From Actinomortierella ambigua (taxonomy: Eukaryota; Mortierellomycota; Mortierellomycetes; Mortierellales; Mortierellaceae): DNA of 19,441 nt. Under the pieces are notes generated by a model, which saw only the letters and a list, made by a program, of their open reading frames with translations, was not told where the DNA came from and did not search any database. The stretch's first letter is position 1; each line of letters starts with the position of its first letter. The stretch is taken from positions 1 through 19,441 of the forward strand of contig JAAAJB010000638.1 in NCBI GenBank assembly GCA_016098155.1. Reading direction: 5' to 3'. Made by a program: the position numbers and the translations under genes. Shown here piece after piece: positions 1 to 10,138 of the stretch.

Positions 1-552
1 AAAGATTCCTTTTTTCTATGTGCTCTCTTCTTTGTCGTTCGTTGCTCCAGAAGATATCTGCATCTCTCGTTTTGGTTGGTTATTTTTCTGTTCTCTCCAC
101 CCATGTTGCATAAGATGGTTGCTCATATGTTGTTGTTGTTGTTGTGTTTTTAAAAATGTCGGGTACTATCCTCGTGAGGACGGTGCTTGACCGACTGCTC
201 CTGGGCGGGAGTGAAAGGAAATCCACTGGCACCACTTGGTACGGAGGAAAACGCATCGCGTTTAACATGCCTGATGTCGCAAGTACTCACGATGCAGCAG
301 TCAGATAAAGGTTTTCGTACTTCAATTATCAAAATGGTACCTTTGACACTGCCACTTACGCGTTTTGTCGAGCTTTGGATACCGAATTAGCTTCTTACTT
401 GATGCTCTCTCCCTGGCTTTTTTTTTTTATTTTATTTTTTATTTTTTTAGTCTCTGCCATCCATGTTGACTCTGGGGAAATCCTCTCGGTTCAGGAGGCT
501 ATAGATCTGTCTATGAAGCTCTCTAGGGATGTCAGCAGTGTGCCGCAAAGAC
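1..552. other. Non-coding or unresolved left edge
   Basis: No gene is supported here. The stretch has T-rich and TTG-repeat segments around 130-145. A long T/A run at about 419-449 ends in TTTTTTTAG and looks like a 3' splice site. Just after it, one frame reads a short peptide ending near SVQEAIDLSMKLSRD (about 490-532) that could be the remnant of an upstream exon of the kinase/Sel1 relic to the right. No donor site or start codon could be matched to it with confidence. Confidence 0.4.
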
Positions 553-570
553 ATTCTTCCTCTCTTAGGA

Positions 571-1653
571 AGAGTATCACAAGCGTGCCATCCAGAAAGA
601 GATTGCGGTCTTGAAGAAGCTGAGACACCGCTACATCGTCCAGCTCTACAGGGCTCACGAGCAGGACGGTCACATCGACCTCATCATGGAGTGGCCGACG
701 ATGGCGACGATTTCATCACCATTTCACTCATCCTCAGCAACGATGGTATCTCTCGTGGCAGCAGGCAAGACAAGGCCTCTTTTGCCGATGCTCATCCTGA
801 TACGGTTGCTCATGCCAGCGCAGGACGTTTGCCGCAGTCTGACGACAATGTCGTACGGTACTTTAGCCACGCGGCTGGCCAAGGCAACAGGGACGCACAG
901 ATGTTTCTTGGGTGGCTCTACAGTCATGGCGGAGGGATCGTTGACAAGAGCACCGAGGATTCGCTGTGGTGGTATCTACAGGCAGCCAAGCATGGGGATG
1001 CCACGGCACAGCTCACCCTTGGCGAGATCTACAAACGTGGCCAAGGCGTGGGTGTAAGCGATATTGAGGCCGCCATCTGGTACCGCAAGGGGGCTGTCCA
1101 CGGCTTCGCCAAAGCACAAGCAAAGATGGGCGAGATATATGAGGAGGGCCATAGAGTTGCGCAGGAAGACATCGAGGCAGTGAGATGGTTCCGGCTGGCA
1201 GCAGAGCAAGGACAGATGGATGCTCAGCTGAAGCTAGCAGCATGGCTCTCCCTTGGTCGAGGTGTCAAAGGGAATGACTCTGAGGCAGTCAGATGGTACA
1301 CCGAAGCAGCTGAGCAAGGGAGTGCAGACGCACAGTTCAGCCTTGAGGTGATTTACAGCCAAGGACAAGGAGTCGGTCTGAGCGACATCGAGGCCGCCAA
1401 GTGGCTCACCAGGGCAGCTGAACATGGGATGATAGAAGCACAGTTTAATCATGGATTGACGTACAAACTAGGACGAGGAGTCAGTCCAGAGCGACATTGA
1501 AGCAGTCAAGTGGCTCATCAAGGCAGTTGAGCAAGGGGATTACACCGGACAGCTCAACCTTGGAATCATATACACACAAAGCCGAGTAGCGACATCGATG
1601 CAGTCAAGAGGTGTACCAAGGCAGCTCAATGGCATGTGCACAACCTCGAGTAG
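571..1653 (+). pseudogene. Protein kinase / Sel1-repeat protein, frameshifted remnant
   Basis: The first part (about 571-690) reads as a kinase N-lobe fragment with the alpha-C/beta-4/beta-5 pattern KEIAVLKKLRHRYIVQLYR then HIDLIMEW. No Gly-rich loop, HRD or DFG segment is visible, so the catalytic lobe is gone. The reading frame shifts near 690 into a run of at least six Sel1-like repeats of about 36 residues (about 865-1480, with motifs such as AAEQGQMDAQLKLA, AEQGSADAQFSL and DIEAAKWLTRAAEHG). A shift near 1481-1484 ends that frame at a TGA (1498-1500), while the repeat continues in the next frame as SDIEAVKWLIKAVEQG. A further shift near 1588 returns to the first frame (SDIDAVKRCTKAAQ) until TAG at 1651. 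Sel1 repeats are alpha-solenoid protein-interaction modules, and kinase-Sel1 fusions are a known architecture. The relic reading is favoured by three frame changes plus the missing kinase core. Sequencing error could explain some shifts but not the missing lobe. The left boundary is uncertain. Confidence 0.72.
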
Positions 1654-2577
1654 CGTACTGAAGATCAAAGTGGCTGAGGAGGAAACGATTCTAAAAGTTT
1701 TTTTGCTATTCAAAGAGAGGCCCAACGTTGCCTCATTGTGGGGTCGACTAAAGATAGGGAATTGAGTTGGCTGAATGTGGAGCGACCGAAAGCGCTGGGT
1801 ATTCGTCTCTTTGTAGACACAAAACGTGAGATGAAAGCCAGTGGCATATTTTAATTATCGCTCTGCGATCATGCCTGGTCTATGGAACAACCAAAGCCCA
1901 CCAAGTGTCCTTCACCACCAGCGTGGCCTTGTCCACGCGCTTTCGCTTTCTCATAGCAATAAACGTTCTCTCTGTCAATAGTACGTTTACAATTCATTCC
2001 AAAGGCTCTCGCGTGCTCTGTCGTCGATGATACTGGCCAGCTTTGCAGCGACACAGGCAGAAACTAGTCGTGGCGTCATGAACTAGCTCTTGAATGACGG
2101 TCTGTGTGGGCCTGCGGGATGATGAAGGCAGCCTAGGACATCTGAATGTCCGCGTCCTCTAGGAACCCTTCCGCTTGGTTCGGGTTGGGGAAAGAGGGCA
2201 CCTTCGTCTTTGACTGGTCCAGTCTGTTAGATGATTGTCGAGTGAAAATTGCTTGTCATATTGGTCACATGATCAACCGTTGCTCGAGGCAGGGAGAAGA
2301 GTGAGCCTCACCATTCTCATCAACCTTTTCCTGTTCCCCCAAACCTCCTTCTCACAACCTCATCCAATCAAGACCATACCACCATGGGCGCATGGACCGT
2401 ACTACAGGAGCGGTAAGGCATATTGGAGACCACCATCATCACGCTCGGTATTCCCCATTCGTTGCATGCCCATCAGCCCAGCCTCAGACACGATGAACAC
2501 GGCTTACTCTGTGATGCTAAAGAATAAGAATACAAACTCAACACATGTCTCCATGTAATGCATCTCATAGGCAAGCC
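1654..2577. other. Intergenic region upstream of EMC3
   Basis: About 920 bp with no convincing gene. Open frames here are short and have no recognisable domain. The part nearest EMC3 (about 2300-2577) is CA/CT-rich and presumably holds its promoter and 5' leader. No canonical TATA or tRNA A/B boxes were recognised. Confidence 0.5.
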
Positions 2578-3997
2578 ATGCTGCTGGATCCAGGTACGGA
2601 TGGACCTCTGGGATTATGACATTGAATGGCGATATTGACTGGTCAGGATAAAAAAGAAAGGTGTGAAAGGACTCTCAGCTCATACACACTCTTGCACACT
2701 CTCTCCTTTGTTCCCAACCAACGACTCTTCCCAACCAAACAGCCATCCGCGACTGGGTGTTGATCCCTATTATGTTTGTCATGGTATTGGTCGGTATTGT
2801 CCGTCACCATGTCACAGTGTTGCTGAGTGGAACGCCCAAGAAGGCCGATCTCAAGTCTGCTCGTGAAACGTGAGTTTTTTTTTTTCTCCTCATTTTTTTT
2901 GTCTCAGCGCTGATCACTTCAATCAAAGGAGGGGAAAAATGGGTGCTCAGGATGCTGATCCCCTCTCTCTCTCTTTTTTTTTCTCCCATTTGCCCATGAT
3001 CCATAGTAAGGCACTCCAGCGAGCCGGCATTCTTCGCGCTTTTGGCAGCCATCTTCCATCTCAGGCGTTTGAGACGCGCAAGGTGTATCTGTGTGAGGCC
3101 TTTGAGAAGGGTCGTTACCTCAAGGATCCCGATGCCAAGAACAAGCCCAAGGGCAACGTGATGCAGGATCCGGCCTACGTCGAGACCATGATGGACGGCA
3201 TGAAGAAGAACATGATGAACATTGTCCCACAGACCGTTATCATGGGCTGGATCAACTTTTTCTTTTCTGGATTTGTTCTGAGTATGTTTGCCCAGTGGAC
3301 TTTTCGCTTTTGGTGTTCATCTGTGCTCCAATTCTATACCACCCCCCTCCCATCTTTTTTTTTTCTTTTTTACTATTGGTGACCATTGGTGATACTCAAA
3401 CCACCTTTCTTCTTCTTCTTCCTTCGTTGTCCCGTTCTTTTTCATTTCTGACATCTAGTCAAGCTGCCCTTCCCTCTGACGATCCGGTTCAAGAGCATGC
3501 TCCAGCGTGGCGTCGAGACGTCGGACATGGATGTGTCGTGGGTGTCGTCGCTGTCATGGTACTTTTTGAACCTGTTTGGTCTGCAGTCGGTGTTTACGCT
3601 GATCTTGGGTAGTGGCCACGCAGCGGATGCCATGCGCGATATGCAGGCCATGTCGACGATGGGCATGGGCGCAGCCGCAGGACCTCAGTACTCGCCCACG
3701 GGTCAACCCCAGGACATGAACAAGGTGTTTTTGAGCGAGAGGGAGAACCTCGAGATTGCCGAGCACGAATGGGGGCTGGACAATGTTGAGACGCGCCTGT
3801 TGGTCAAGTATGGCAAGAAGCCTCGGGAGGTGCTTCTCCAGCAGCAGGAGGCCAAGAAGAAGCGTTTGACATCGACGTCGTCGACAACAAAGACGACAAC
3901 AACCACCACCACCTCGTCGTCGTCGAGCACCTCGAACGCCTCGTTCCAACCCGCTAGCGTGTCGATGGCTCGTGCTAAGAAGTCGAAGCGTGCTTAA
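2578..3997 (+). CDS. EMC3: ER membrane protein complex subunit 3
   Basis: EMC3 is a core membrane subunit of the ER membrane complex. It belongs to the Oxa1/YidC/Get1 insertase superfamily (EMC3/TMCO1, formerly DUF106) and helps insert tail-anchored and multipass proteins. I assembled four coding exons with GT-AG introns: 2578-2593, 2743-2869, 3007-3281 and 3459-3997, giving 318 residues. Phases agree at every junction. The first exon is only 16 nt (M-L-L-D-P plus one base) and joins to give MLLDPAIRDWVLIP, the typical family N-terminus, which fixes the start. Three membrane segments are visible, at about residues 10-33 (WVLIPIMFVMVLVGIV), 119-146 (IMGWINFFFSGFVLIKLPFP) and 166-190 (SLSWYFLNLFGLQSVFTLIL). 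Between the first two lies the conserved cytosolic helical part with MMDGMKKNMMNIVPQ. The conserved FKSMLQRGVE segment precedes the third. After EHEWGLDNVE the C-terminus becomes a long Ser/Thr-rich tail ending in basic residues, which looks lineage-specific. The gene is convergent with IDP (359 bp between stops). Confidence 0.95.
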
Positions 3998-4356
3998 AAC
4001 TGGGACATGAGGGCCCTCACCAACCTTTTCTATCTATTCATGTCTTTTTTTTTCCCTTCAACCCTTGCTATCCTAGTAGTTCGATCTAGCGTGCATCAAA
4101 AGAACATTATTTTTCTATAAAAAAAAAAGTCATTGTCCTTTCACATTTCCTCCGCAGAACAGTAAACTATCCGTGCATGTCTCAGTCTGGGATAGCGTGA
4201 GGGAGTCTGCGTGTTTTATTCAATATTCAGTAAATGTACATGTGGGAAAGTGGGGGGAATGAAAGGAGAGTTGGGGACGCAGACACCAAAAAAAATTGGG
4301 AAGGAAGTGAGAACCCTCCTTCAATCTCGTGTGTGAGTGAGTTTCATATTTTTTTC
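3998..4356. other. Convergent 3' region between EMC3 and IDP
   Basis: 359 bp separate the two stop codons. The + strand has an A-rich ATAAAA stretch near 4116-4128 that may serve EMC3 3'-end formation. The other half carries the IDP polyadenylation signal listed separately. Nothing else is seen. Confidence 0.5.
4215..4220 (-). terminator. Candidate polyadenylation signal of IDP
   Basis: TTTATT on the + strand is AATAAA on the minus strand, about 137 nt downstream of the IDP stop codon. This is a plausible distance for a fungal 3' UTR. It is assigned from the hexamer and its position only. Confidence 0.45.
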
Positions 4357-6391
4357 TTAGTGACCGCGGACCTTGTTGAGGTTGTCCGTGACAGCCTGCA
4401 TGTACTCGGAGGTGGTGACATAGTGGCTACGGGCAAGCTTGTCGCCATGGATGGCAAGGGCCAAGTCCTTGGTCATGATGCCAGAGACGTCGACAGTGTC
4501 CATGCAAGCCTTCTCGAGATCGAGGGAGAACTTGAGCAGGGCCTCGTTGTTGTCGAGCTTGGCACGGTGGGCAAGACCACGGGTCCAGGCAAAGATGGAA
4601 GCGATCGGGTTGGTCGAGGTCTCGCGGCCCTTCTGGTGCTCGCGGTAGTGACGGGTGACGGTGCCGTGGGCGGCCTCGGACTCGAGGGTCTTGCCATCGG
4701 GGGTGATCAAGGTCGAGGTCATGAGACCGAGCGAGCCAAAGCCCTGGGCCAGGATGTCGGACTGGACATCACCGTCGTAGTTCTTGCAGGCCCAGACGAA
4801 GCCGCCGGACGACTTGAGGGCCTGGGCGACCATGTCGTCGATCAAACGGTGCTCGTACCAGATCTTGTTGGCCTCATACTCGGCCTTGTAGTTCTTTTGG
4901 TAGATGTCCTCAAAGATGTCCTTGAAACGGCCGTCGTACTTCTTCAGGATCGTGTTCTTTGTCGACAGGTACAGAGGCATCTTCTTTGCAAGCGCCATCT
5001 TGAAGCAGCTGTGTGCGAATCCGGTCACCGACTATTGTTTGTTGTTAAGGCGATGGTTAGAATTTTTTTTCCTCATCGTTTGACCAACCATTTGAGATTT
5101 TTTTTTCCCTTGAAACTTTTCTTCTCAGATATTTACCTCATCCGTGTTGTACATGGCCATACCGACACCAGCACCCTTGTAGTCATAGACAACCCACTTC
5201 TTGGGCTCGCCACCGTTCTGGGGGGTAAAAGTCATCTCGAAGCGACCAGGGCCCTCGGCGACAAAGTCAGTGGCGCGGTACTGGTCACCAAAGGCATGGC
5301 GACCGATGACGATGGGCGACTTCCAGCCGGGCACGATGCGGGGCACCGACTTGAGCAGGATAGGCTCGCGGAAGACGGTACCGTTCAAGATGTTACGGAT
5401 CGTGCCGTTGGGCGACTTGTACATCTCCGTCAGGTTGTACTCCTTGACACGGGCCTCGTCAGGCGTGATGGTCGCGCACTTGATACCGACGTTGTACTTT
5501 TGGATCGCGTGCGCGGCATCGATCGTGACCTGGTCCCTGGTCTAGTGAAAGAAAAAAAATAAAAGAAGGGTGTTAAAATAGAGAAGTTTTGTCGTGGGAA
5601 AAAAAAAGCCACAGGCGCCATCTTTCCCAATTGGACACTTGCGATGCCTCGAGCGTTGTGCGCAGACATTGGCGCTTTCTTTTTTTTTATCTCTCGTTGT
5701 GTCTTGTATGCCCCACCCTCCTTGCAATGGGCCGCTTACCTGCTCACGGTAGTTCATGCCCAAGTCATAGTACTTGATATCAAGGTTGACATGGGGCAGA
5801 ATGAGCTATTTGATAAGACGCAATTGTTGATGAAATGAGATTTAAAGCGCGTGTGAGTTCGTACTGGGGATTGAAGAGAAGCCGCTCAGACGAGAGTATA
5901 CTCATTTTTATCGCTGTTCCTGATTCGTGATACCCCGCACTTTCACGCTCAAAGGTGCTTTCCCTCTTTTTTGTTCATATGACGCCATATTATTATGGCA
6001 TACAAAATGGAGACTATTACCTTGTCCTTGATGTCCTGCCAAATGATGCGAGTCATTTCATCGCCATCGAGATCAACCACAGGGTTGGCAACCTGAATGC
6101 GGGAATCCTTGGAATCTGCATGTCAATGAGAGAGTGATGCTGTTAGTCCTGGTGCGAAGGGAGGGCAGGGTCTGGTCTGTGCTGTGCTGCTGAGCAGTTG
6201 TGCACTGTTGTTAGTCCCTTCTTCGTCGCGTCAAGGAGAGGCGAAGGGGGTGAGTGGGAGGTGAGGCTGGGACTGGGGACGAGTTGCAGGCTGAACATAC
6301 AGAAGCGCGCAGCCTGTGCGTTGGCGGAGGCGAGGGCAGTCTTGGACAGGCTGGGGACCAGACGACGAGCCGATGTGGTGAGCAGAGACAT
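4357..6391 (-). CDS. IDP1: Isocitrate dehydrogenase [NADP+], mitochondrial
   Basis: The enzyme converts isocitrate plus NADP+ to 2-oxoglutarate, CO2 and NADPH, here probably in the mitochondrial matrix. Five exons on the minus strand, 6391-6301, 6115-6021, 5805-5740, 5541-5137 and 5031-4357, give 443 residues with GT-AG introns and matching phases. Exon 1 encodes an Arg/Ser/Ala-rich, acid-free presequence ([20 protein letters not shown]), which supports this start and matrix import. Active-site elements are present in order: SPNGTIRN (S127, N129, R133), R142, [14 protein letters not shown] (R165, equivalent to human IDH1 R132, and Y172), STKNT (K244), LIDDMV (D284) and YDGDVQSD (D307, D311). 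The NADP-binding segment [14 protein letters not shown] follows. No residue expected for catalysis is missing. The C-terminus VRGH is not a PTS1 signal, so peroxisomal targeting is not indicated. A CT-rich repeat lies 72 bp upstream of the start in the presumed leader. The gene is divergent from the methyltransferase gene and convergent with EMC3. The symbol follows yeast usage. Confidence 0.96.
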
Positions 6392-6462
6392 GGTGGACTT
6401 GTATGTGTACAGGGAGTGGGGAGATGGTGGGGGGTGAAGGAGAGAAGAAGAGAGGAAAGAAA

Positions 6463-6481
6463 AGAGAGAGAGAGAGAGAGA
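6463..6481. repeat. (GA)n microsatellite in the IDP 5' leader region
   Basis: An uninterrupted GA dinucleotide repeat, read as CT on the IDP sense strand, starting 72 bp upstream of the IDP ATG. It continues a wider GA-rich stretch from about 6438. Confidence 0.9.
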
Positions 6482-7056
6482 ATGATGGCGTTGCAAAAGA
6501 TATGCGGGCTGATCTTTCTCATGAGACACGCTGAGCGAGATGACTCGACTTTTGATCCACAAAGTTTAAATCAGTCCCAAAACGGGTCCAACTTTCTAGG
6601 CAGCTGCTGGTGTGTAATGCGAGCGAGTGAGTTTCTCCCTTTCTCCCCACTCACTCTCTTCCCCGCCTCAATCTGCCCATCGTCTCACTGGGCTCCAGTC
6701 GATTATTGGGTGCTTGGGAATCTCCTTCTCCCTCCTCCTTCCCCTTGGGGGACAGGGCACCTTCAACTAAACCAGGTTGGGATGTTGTTGCCTCCACTCT
6801 TGAATAGAAGAGGAAATTCTTGGCTCTGTCCACCCGATCTCGACCGACACGACCGTTGGACGACGCTGAGCCTCGTGTCTGATGTGCCCTGTGGTTTGTG
6901 CATCTCCCAGATGCCCGCGATAAGATAAGAGTCTCAATTTTCTTGCTTATCCCCTTCATTCTAGCTTCGCCTCCTCCTCTTTACTGGCTCATCCCTGCTG
7001 CCTCTTAATACTCCCTGCGCTCCTTCACAAGCCCTTGATCTACATGGACAGCTCCA

Positions 7057-7058
<2 letters not shown>

Positions 7059-7092
<34 letters not shown>
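7059..7092. repeat. (CT)n microsatellite
   Basis: An uninterrupted TC/CT dinucleotide repeat of about 34 bp, about 820 bp upstream of the methyltransferase start. It is pyrimidine-rich on that gene's sense strand. It may be a nucleosome-poor promoter element or simply a slippage-prone tract. Confidence 0.9.
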
Positions 7093-7097
<5 letters not shown>

Positions 7098-7909
7098 TTC
7101 ACTTTTCTATCAAGCAACTACGATAACCTTTCCTTCGCAGAGTATCCAGGCCATTCTTTTCACAAGTGCTATCACACTGTGTGTGGTGCCCTGCCCTGAG
7201 AGAGTTGACACTGGCAGATCTATTTTGGTCGGCATACCTTTTGAGGCAGGCACGGTATTCGGCAGTGGGGTGGGAAGGCAGGGACGCAAGGCGTTACTAT
7301 ACAGATCTTTGTGTCGCCACCAACAATGAAAAAAAGGGAGGGGCGCATCTGTCTGACTACTATATTGCCGTGATTCTGCAGGGTCGTGCAGAAGACTGCA
7401 AGAGTGAACACAAGCCAGACAACGTCAAATGTCTTTTTCAGGTCCCTTCGACCTGAACCAGTGGCTATGTTTCAGCTCCCCCTTACAAAGTTGCTTTCAG
7501 GTCCCCCCATCTTGGCTTGAACGAAAGAAGCAGTCCTCCTTTGACCCCGCTTGCTACCTGGCAATAAGCTCCGCCACACTCCCGCCTATCATGATGTCGC
7601 TCATTATTGTTTTTTTATTTCAAACCCTGAAAGTGTTTTTTTTTTTGTTTTTTTTTCTTTAGCTCCCTTGTCATATCTTCCTTGAAGCCACTGTTGATCA
7701 CCTTTCTTCATTTCTCTCTCTTCCACTTCTCTTTTCTCTCCACTCTATACCCCACCAACAACTCCCCACTCTACCACTTGCTGTTGAACAGCCTGTCCCT
7801 GTATCTCCCCCACTCCGATATCTCCCCTTTCTCTATCCTCGCAAACCAACAAGAATAAGAACAGCAACCAAAAAAAAACAAGAACACTAAAGAGAAAAAA
7901 GAAAACAAT

Positions 7910-9552
7910 ATGCCCGTCTCCATCACCACTACCGTCACCTCCGTCAAGGCGCAGCAGGTCCTGCCGGCCGCCTCCTTAGCCCGGCTTCAGATGCTGGAGG
8001 AGCGGATCGCCTACCGGTACTCCCAGGACAGGATCGACCAAGGACTGGACGAGCACGGCAACGAGATCGAGGTGCAGAGTGGCAGTGACAGCGACGACAA
8101 TGATGACGACATGCTCAGCTCGGCAGCCGCAAGGCGTATGGACAAGGCCGAAGATCCGATCCAGTTCCAGTGGTTGCTACGAACTCTGGCAAAGCTGGAA
8201 GAATGTGCACCTCCAGAGGAAGAAGAGGAAGACGAGGAGGAGGAAGAGGAGAAAGACAATGGAACGAAGGAGGCACACACTCTCAAGAAGCCAACTTTGG
8301 TCATGACCAAGGAAGAGGAAGAATACCGATCAGCTCACGAGAGGTTGGTCAATCGAGTATCGGCGGCGATGGCTCATCTGTGTGGTCGAGCGGCTTCGGG
8401 AGCAGTGACGAGGACGTGGACGTTCAAGACACACCCGTTCCCAAAGGAGATCCAGATCCATGACCCGAGCTTTATTGGTGGTGATGTCGGATTCAAGACC
8501 TTTGGATCAGCGTACCTGTTGTCGAAGTAAGTGTTTTTGTTTTCCCTCTCTCACTCTCACTTGGCGAGACAGCGAGTGTGGCTTTTGGGGGCTGAGGCTG
8601 AGGACAGGAAACAGGTTATTGAAGAGCAACAAATATTTTTTTTTGTGAATCATGGCTGCCATGTGGAGAAAGACTGTCAGTCACCAAATACCCAATCGGG
8701 GTTCAGAATGTTGTGAACGTGGAGGAGGACAGCGATCAGAAAAAAAAGGGGGAGAAACGTGTGTTGTTTGTGTGACATCCTCCTTTTGACTAACCAGACT
8801 CCCCCCCCCCCCTGTTTCAACAAATTCGCAGGCATATTGCTCATGGACATCTCCCTCAACTGGAGCCCTGGGTGGCTGACAACAGCACCACAACCGTCAC
8901 CAGCAACAAACACGACTACCCTCGCATCTTAGAGATTGGCAGTGGCACGGGCCTGACCGGATTCACGGCCAGCATGTACACGCCTCCCTGGGCGCCCAAG
9001 GTGGTTCTCTCAGACTATCACCCGAATGTGCTTTCAACACTCCACGAGAACTGTCGGCGCAACAAGCTCGAGCACCGTGTGGATATCCAAGCCCTTGACT
9101 GGCGCCACGTCCTCAACGCCGTCGAACAAGAGCAGCAGCAGCAGCAGCAGCAACAGGGCGAAAATGACAGCAACAGTAATAGCAACAACAATAACAGCGA
9201 CACCAATAATAGCAACGGCAGCACGACGAATCAGCAACCAGAGTCTGAGAGCATGGACATTATCCTCGGCGCCGAGGTCGTCTATGACCACGGACACGCC
9301 AAGCTGGTGGCGCATGTTGTGGATCGGTTCCTGAAGCGAGAGCGACGGTCGACCCACCCCAGTGATCGCCCAGCGTTTCACCTAATGTTCCCGATCCGAC
9401 CGACCCACACGGATGTGATTGCAGAGCTGGACCACTGGATGGACAAGCTTGGGTTTGTGGATGTCCGGGAACACAAGGAGTATGGCCGCGAGGATGGCGA
9501 GACGGTGTTTTTGTATCATTGGCGCGAGTATGTCCGTCGCGAGCATCTCTAA
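7910..9552 (+). CDS. Methyltransf_16-family protein-lysine methyltransferase (EFM2-like)
   Basis: A class I SAM-dependent methyltransferase of the METTL21/EFM type (Methyltransf_16, PF10294). Family members mostly methylate lysines of elongation factors and chaperones. Two exons, 7910-8526 and 8832-9552, give 445 residues. The donor GTAAGT follows TCGAA and the joint reads LLSK-HIAHGHLP. The N-terminal 200 residues contain an acidic Ser/Asp stretch and a long Glu-rich run (about residues 100-117), then the HPFPKEIQI and GDVGFKTFGSAYLLSK segments that precede the fold in this family. Motif I is LEIGSGTGLTG (about 239-249), the acidic end of strand 2 is LSDYHPNVL (D267), then LDW (295-296), and the post-motif ILGAEVVYD (about 350-358) is typical of the family. 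Between the last two lies a Gln/Asn/Ser-rich insertion of about 40 residues. The C-terminal half has a strand-rich EDGETVFLYHW ending. The large acidic N-terminal extension suggests yeast Efm2 (YBR271W) rather than FAM86/EFM3, but the substrate assignment is tentative. The start has an A-rich context. Two AATAAA hexamers lie just downstream. Confidence 0.87.
9121..9243 (+). repeat. CAG/AAC-rich repeat encoding a Q/N insertion
   Basis: Within the methyltransferase gene this segment has six consecutive CAG codons followed by CAA-CAG, then a degenerate run of AAC/AAT/AGC codons giving about eight Gln and many Asn/Ser residues. The codons are impure, which usually limits slippage, but length variation among strains is likely. 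Confidence 0.85.
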
Positions 9553-10138
9553 AATTATAGCGATAATAAAAAAATAAAAACATCAACAAAAAAGACCTGT
9601 GTATATATAAATACGGTGCAATGCTCTTGGGGAGATGAGATGTGGACGAAGATAGATCAATGCGTGCCCACACGAACTGGTTTTTTTAAACAAACATTCT
9701 CATTTTTCCCAATCAAGGTTACAATACGCTCGCTTGCTTCAACAAATATGGTTTTGAGACGAAACATTCTTTCCTGGATTTCTCAAGTAAAGATGCTCTC
9801 AAGCTGAAATTCGTTTAACTTTTATGTATGAGAGGAGGGCGGTCATCAAAGTGGAGTGTGCGGATGGATATTTACATGCGGGTGGCGTAAGGGTAGCATG
9901 ACAGAAGAGGCGAAGGGAGGGGGCGTAAATGAATAGAAAGGAACGGGTATAACATGCAAAAAATGCCAAAAAAAGAAAGAGTCTAAGGCAAAAAAAAAAA
10001 AATCTCCCTGGAGAATCAAGGGCATCCAAAAACAACTAAACACAAACATAAATAACAAAAACAAAAAAAAACACAGAGCGAGAGAGATTGAAAAGCCATA
10101 AGACCAGCTGAGGGCTCATAATCATCAACTTCACCCCT
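9553..10138. other. Convergent 3' region (methyltransferase / PC-esterase)
   Basis: 586 bp without a supported gene. The methyltransferase side has AATAAA at 9565-9570 and 9573-9578, within 26 bp of the stop codon. The rest is A-rich on the + strand (runs at about 9958-10002 and 10050-10070), which is T-rich in the 3' flank of the minus-strand gene. Short open frames here are low-complexity. Confidence 0.5.
9565..9578 (+). terminator. Candidate polyadenylation signals of the methyltransferase gene
   Basis: Two overlapping-range AATAAA hexamers (9565-9570 and 9573-9578) lie 13-26 bp after the stop codon. They imply a very short 3' UTR if both are functional. Confidence 0.5.

Larger units (their letters stand above)
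6392..7909. other. Divergent intergenic / promoter region (IDP and methyltransferase)
   Basis: 1.5 kb between two start codons. I see no supported gene: open frames of up to about 220 residues are low-complexity or overlap IDP exon 1 antisense. The part next to IDP holds a GA repeat (6463-6481). The middle holds a CT repeat (7059-7092) and three short TTTCAG-containing repeats (7436-7505). The last 250 bp before 7910 are pyrimidine-rich (CTCTCTTCC and CCACC stretches), followed by an A-rich segment directly before the ATG. This is typical of a fungal core promoter and 5' leader. Confidence 0.55.

Noticed and set aside
2235..2558. 107-residue + strand open frame before EMC3
   Set aside because: It lies in the presumed EMC3 promoter and leader and shows no domain or family resemblance.
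4070..4100. AGTTCGATCTA resembling a tRNA B box
   Set aside because: No A box or cloverleaf could be formed around it.
4234..5562. 442-residue open frame on the + strand antisense to IDP
   Set aside because: It runs opposite to two IDP exons and straight through the intron between them; it is a Val/Leu/Gly-rich shadow caused by the codon bias of the real gene and has no domain.
6254..6928. 224-residue + strand open frame
   Set aside because: It starts antisense to IDP exon 1, passes through the GA repeat and has no recognisable domain; composition looks like promoter DNA.
7166..7456. 96-residue + strand open frame in the divergent promoter region
   Set aside because: No domain, no homologous family recognised, and it ends in the repeated TTTCAG segment.
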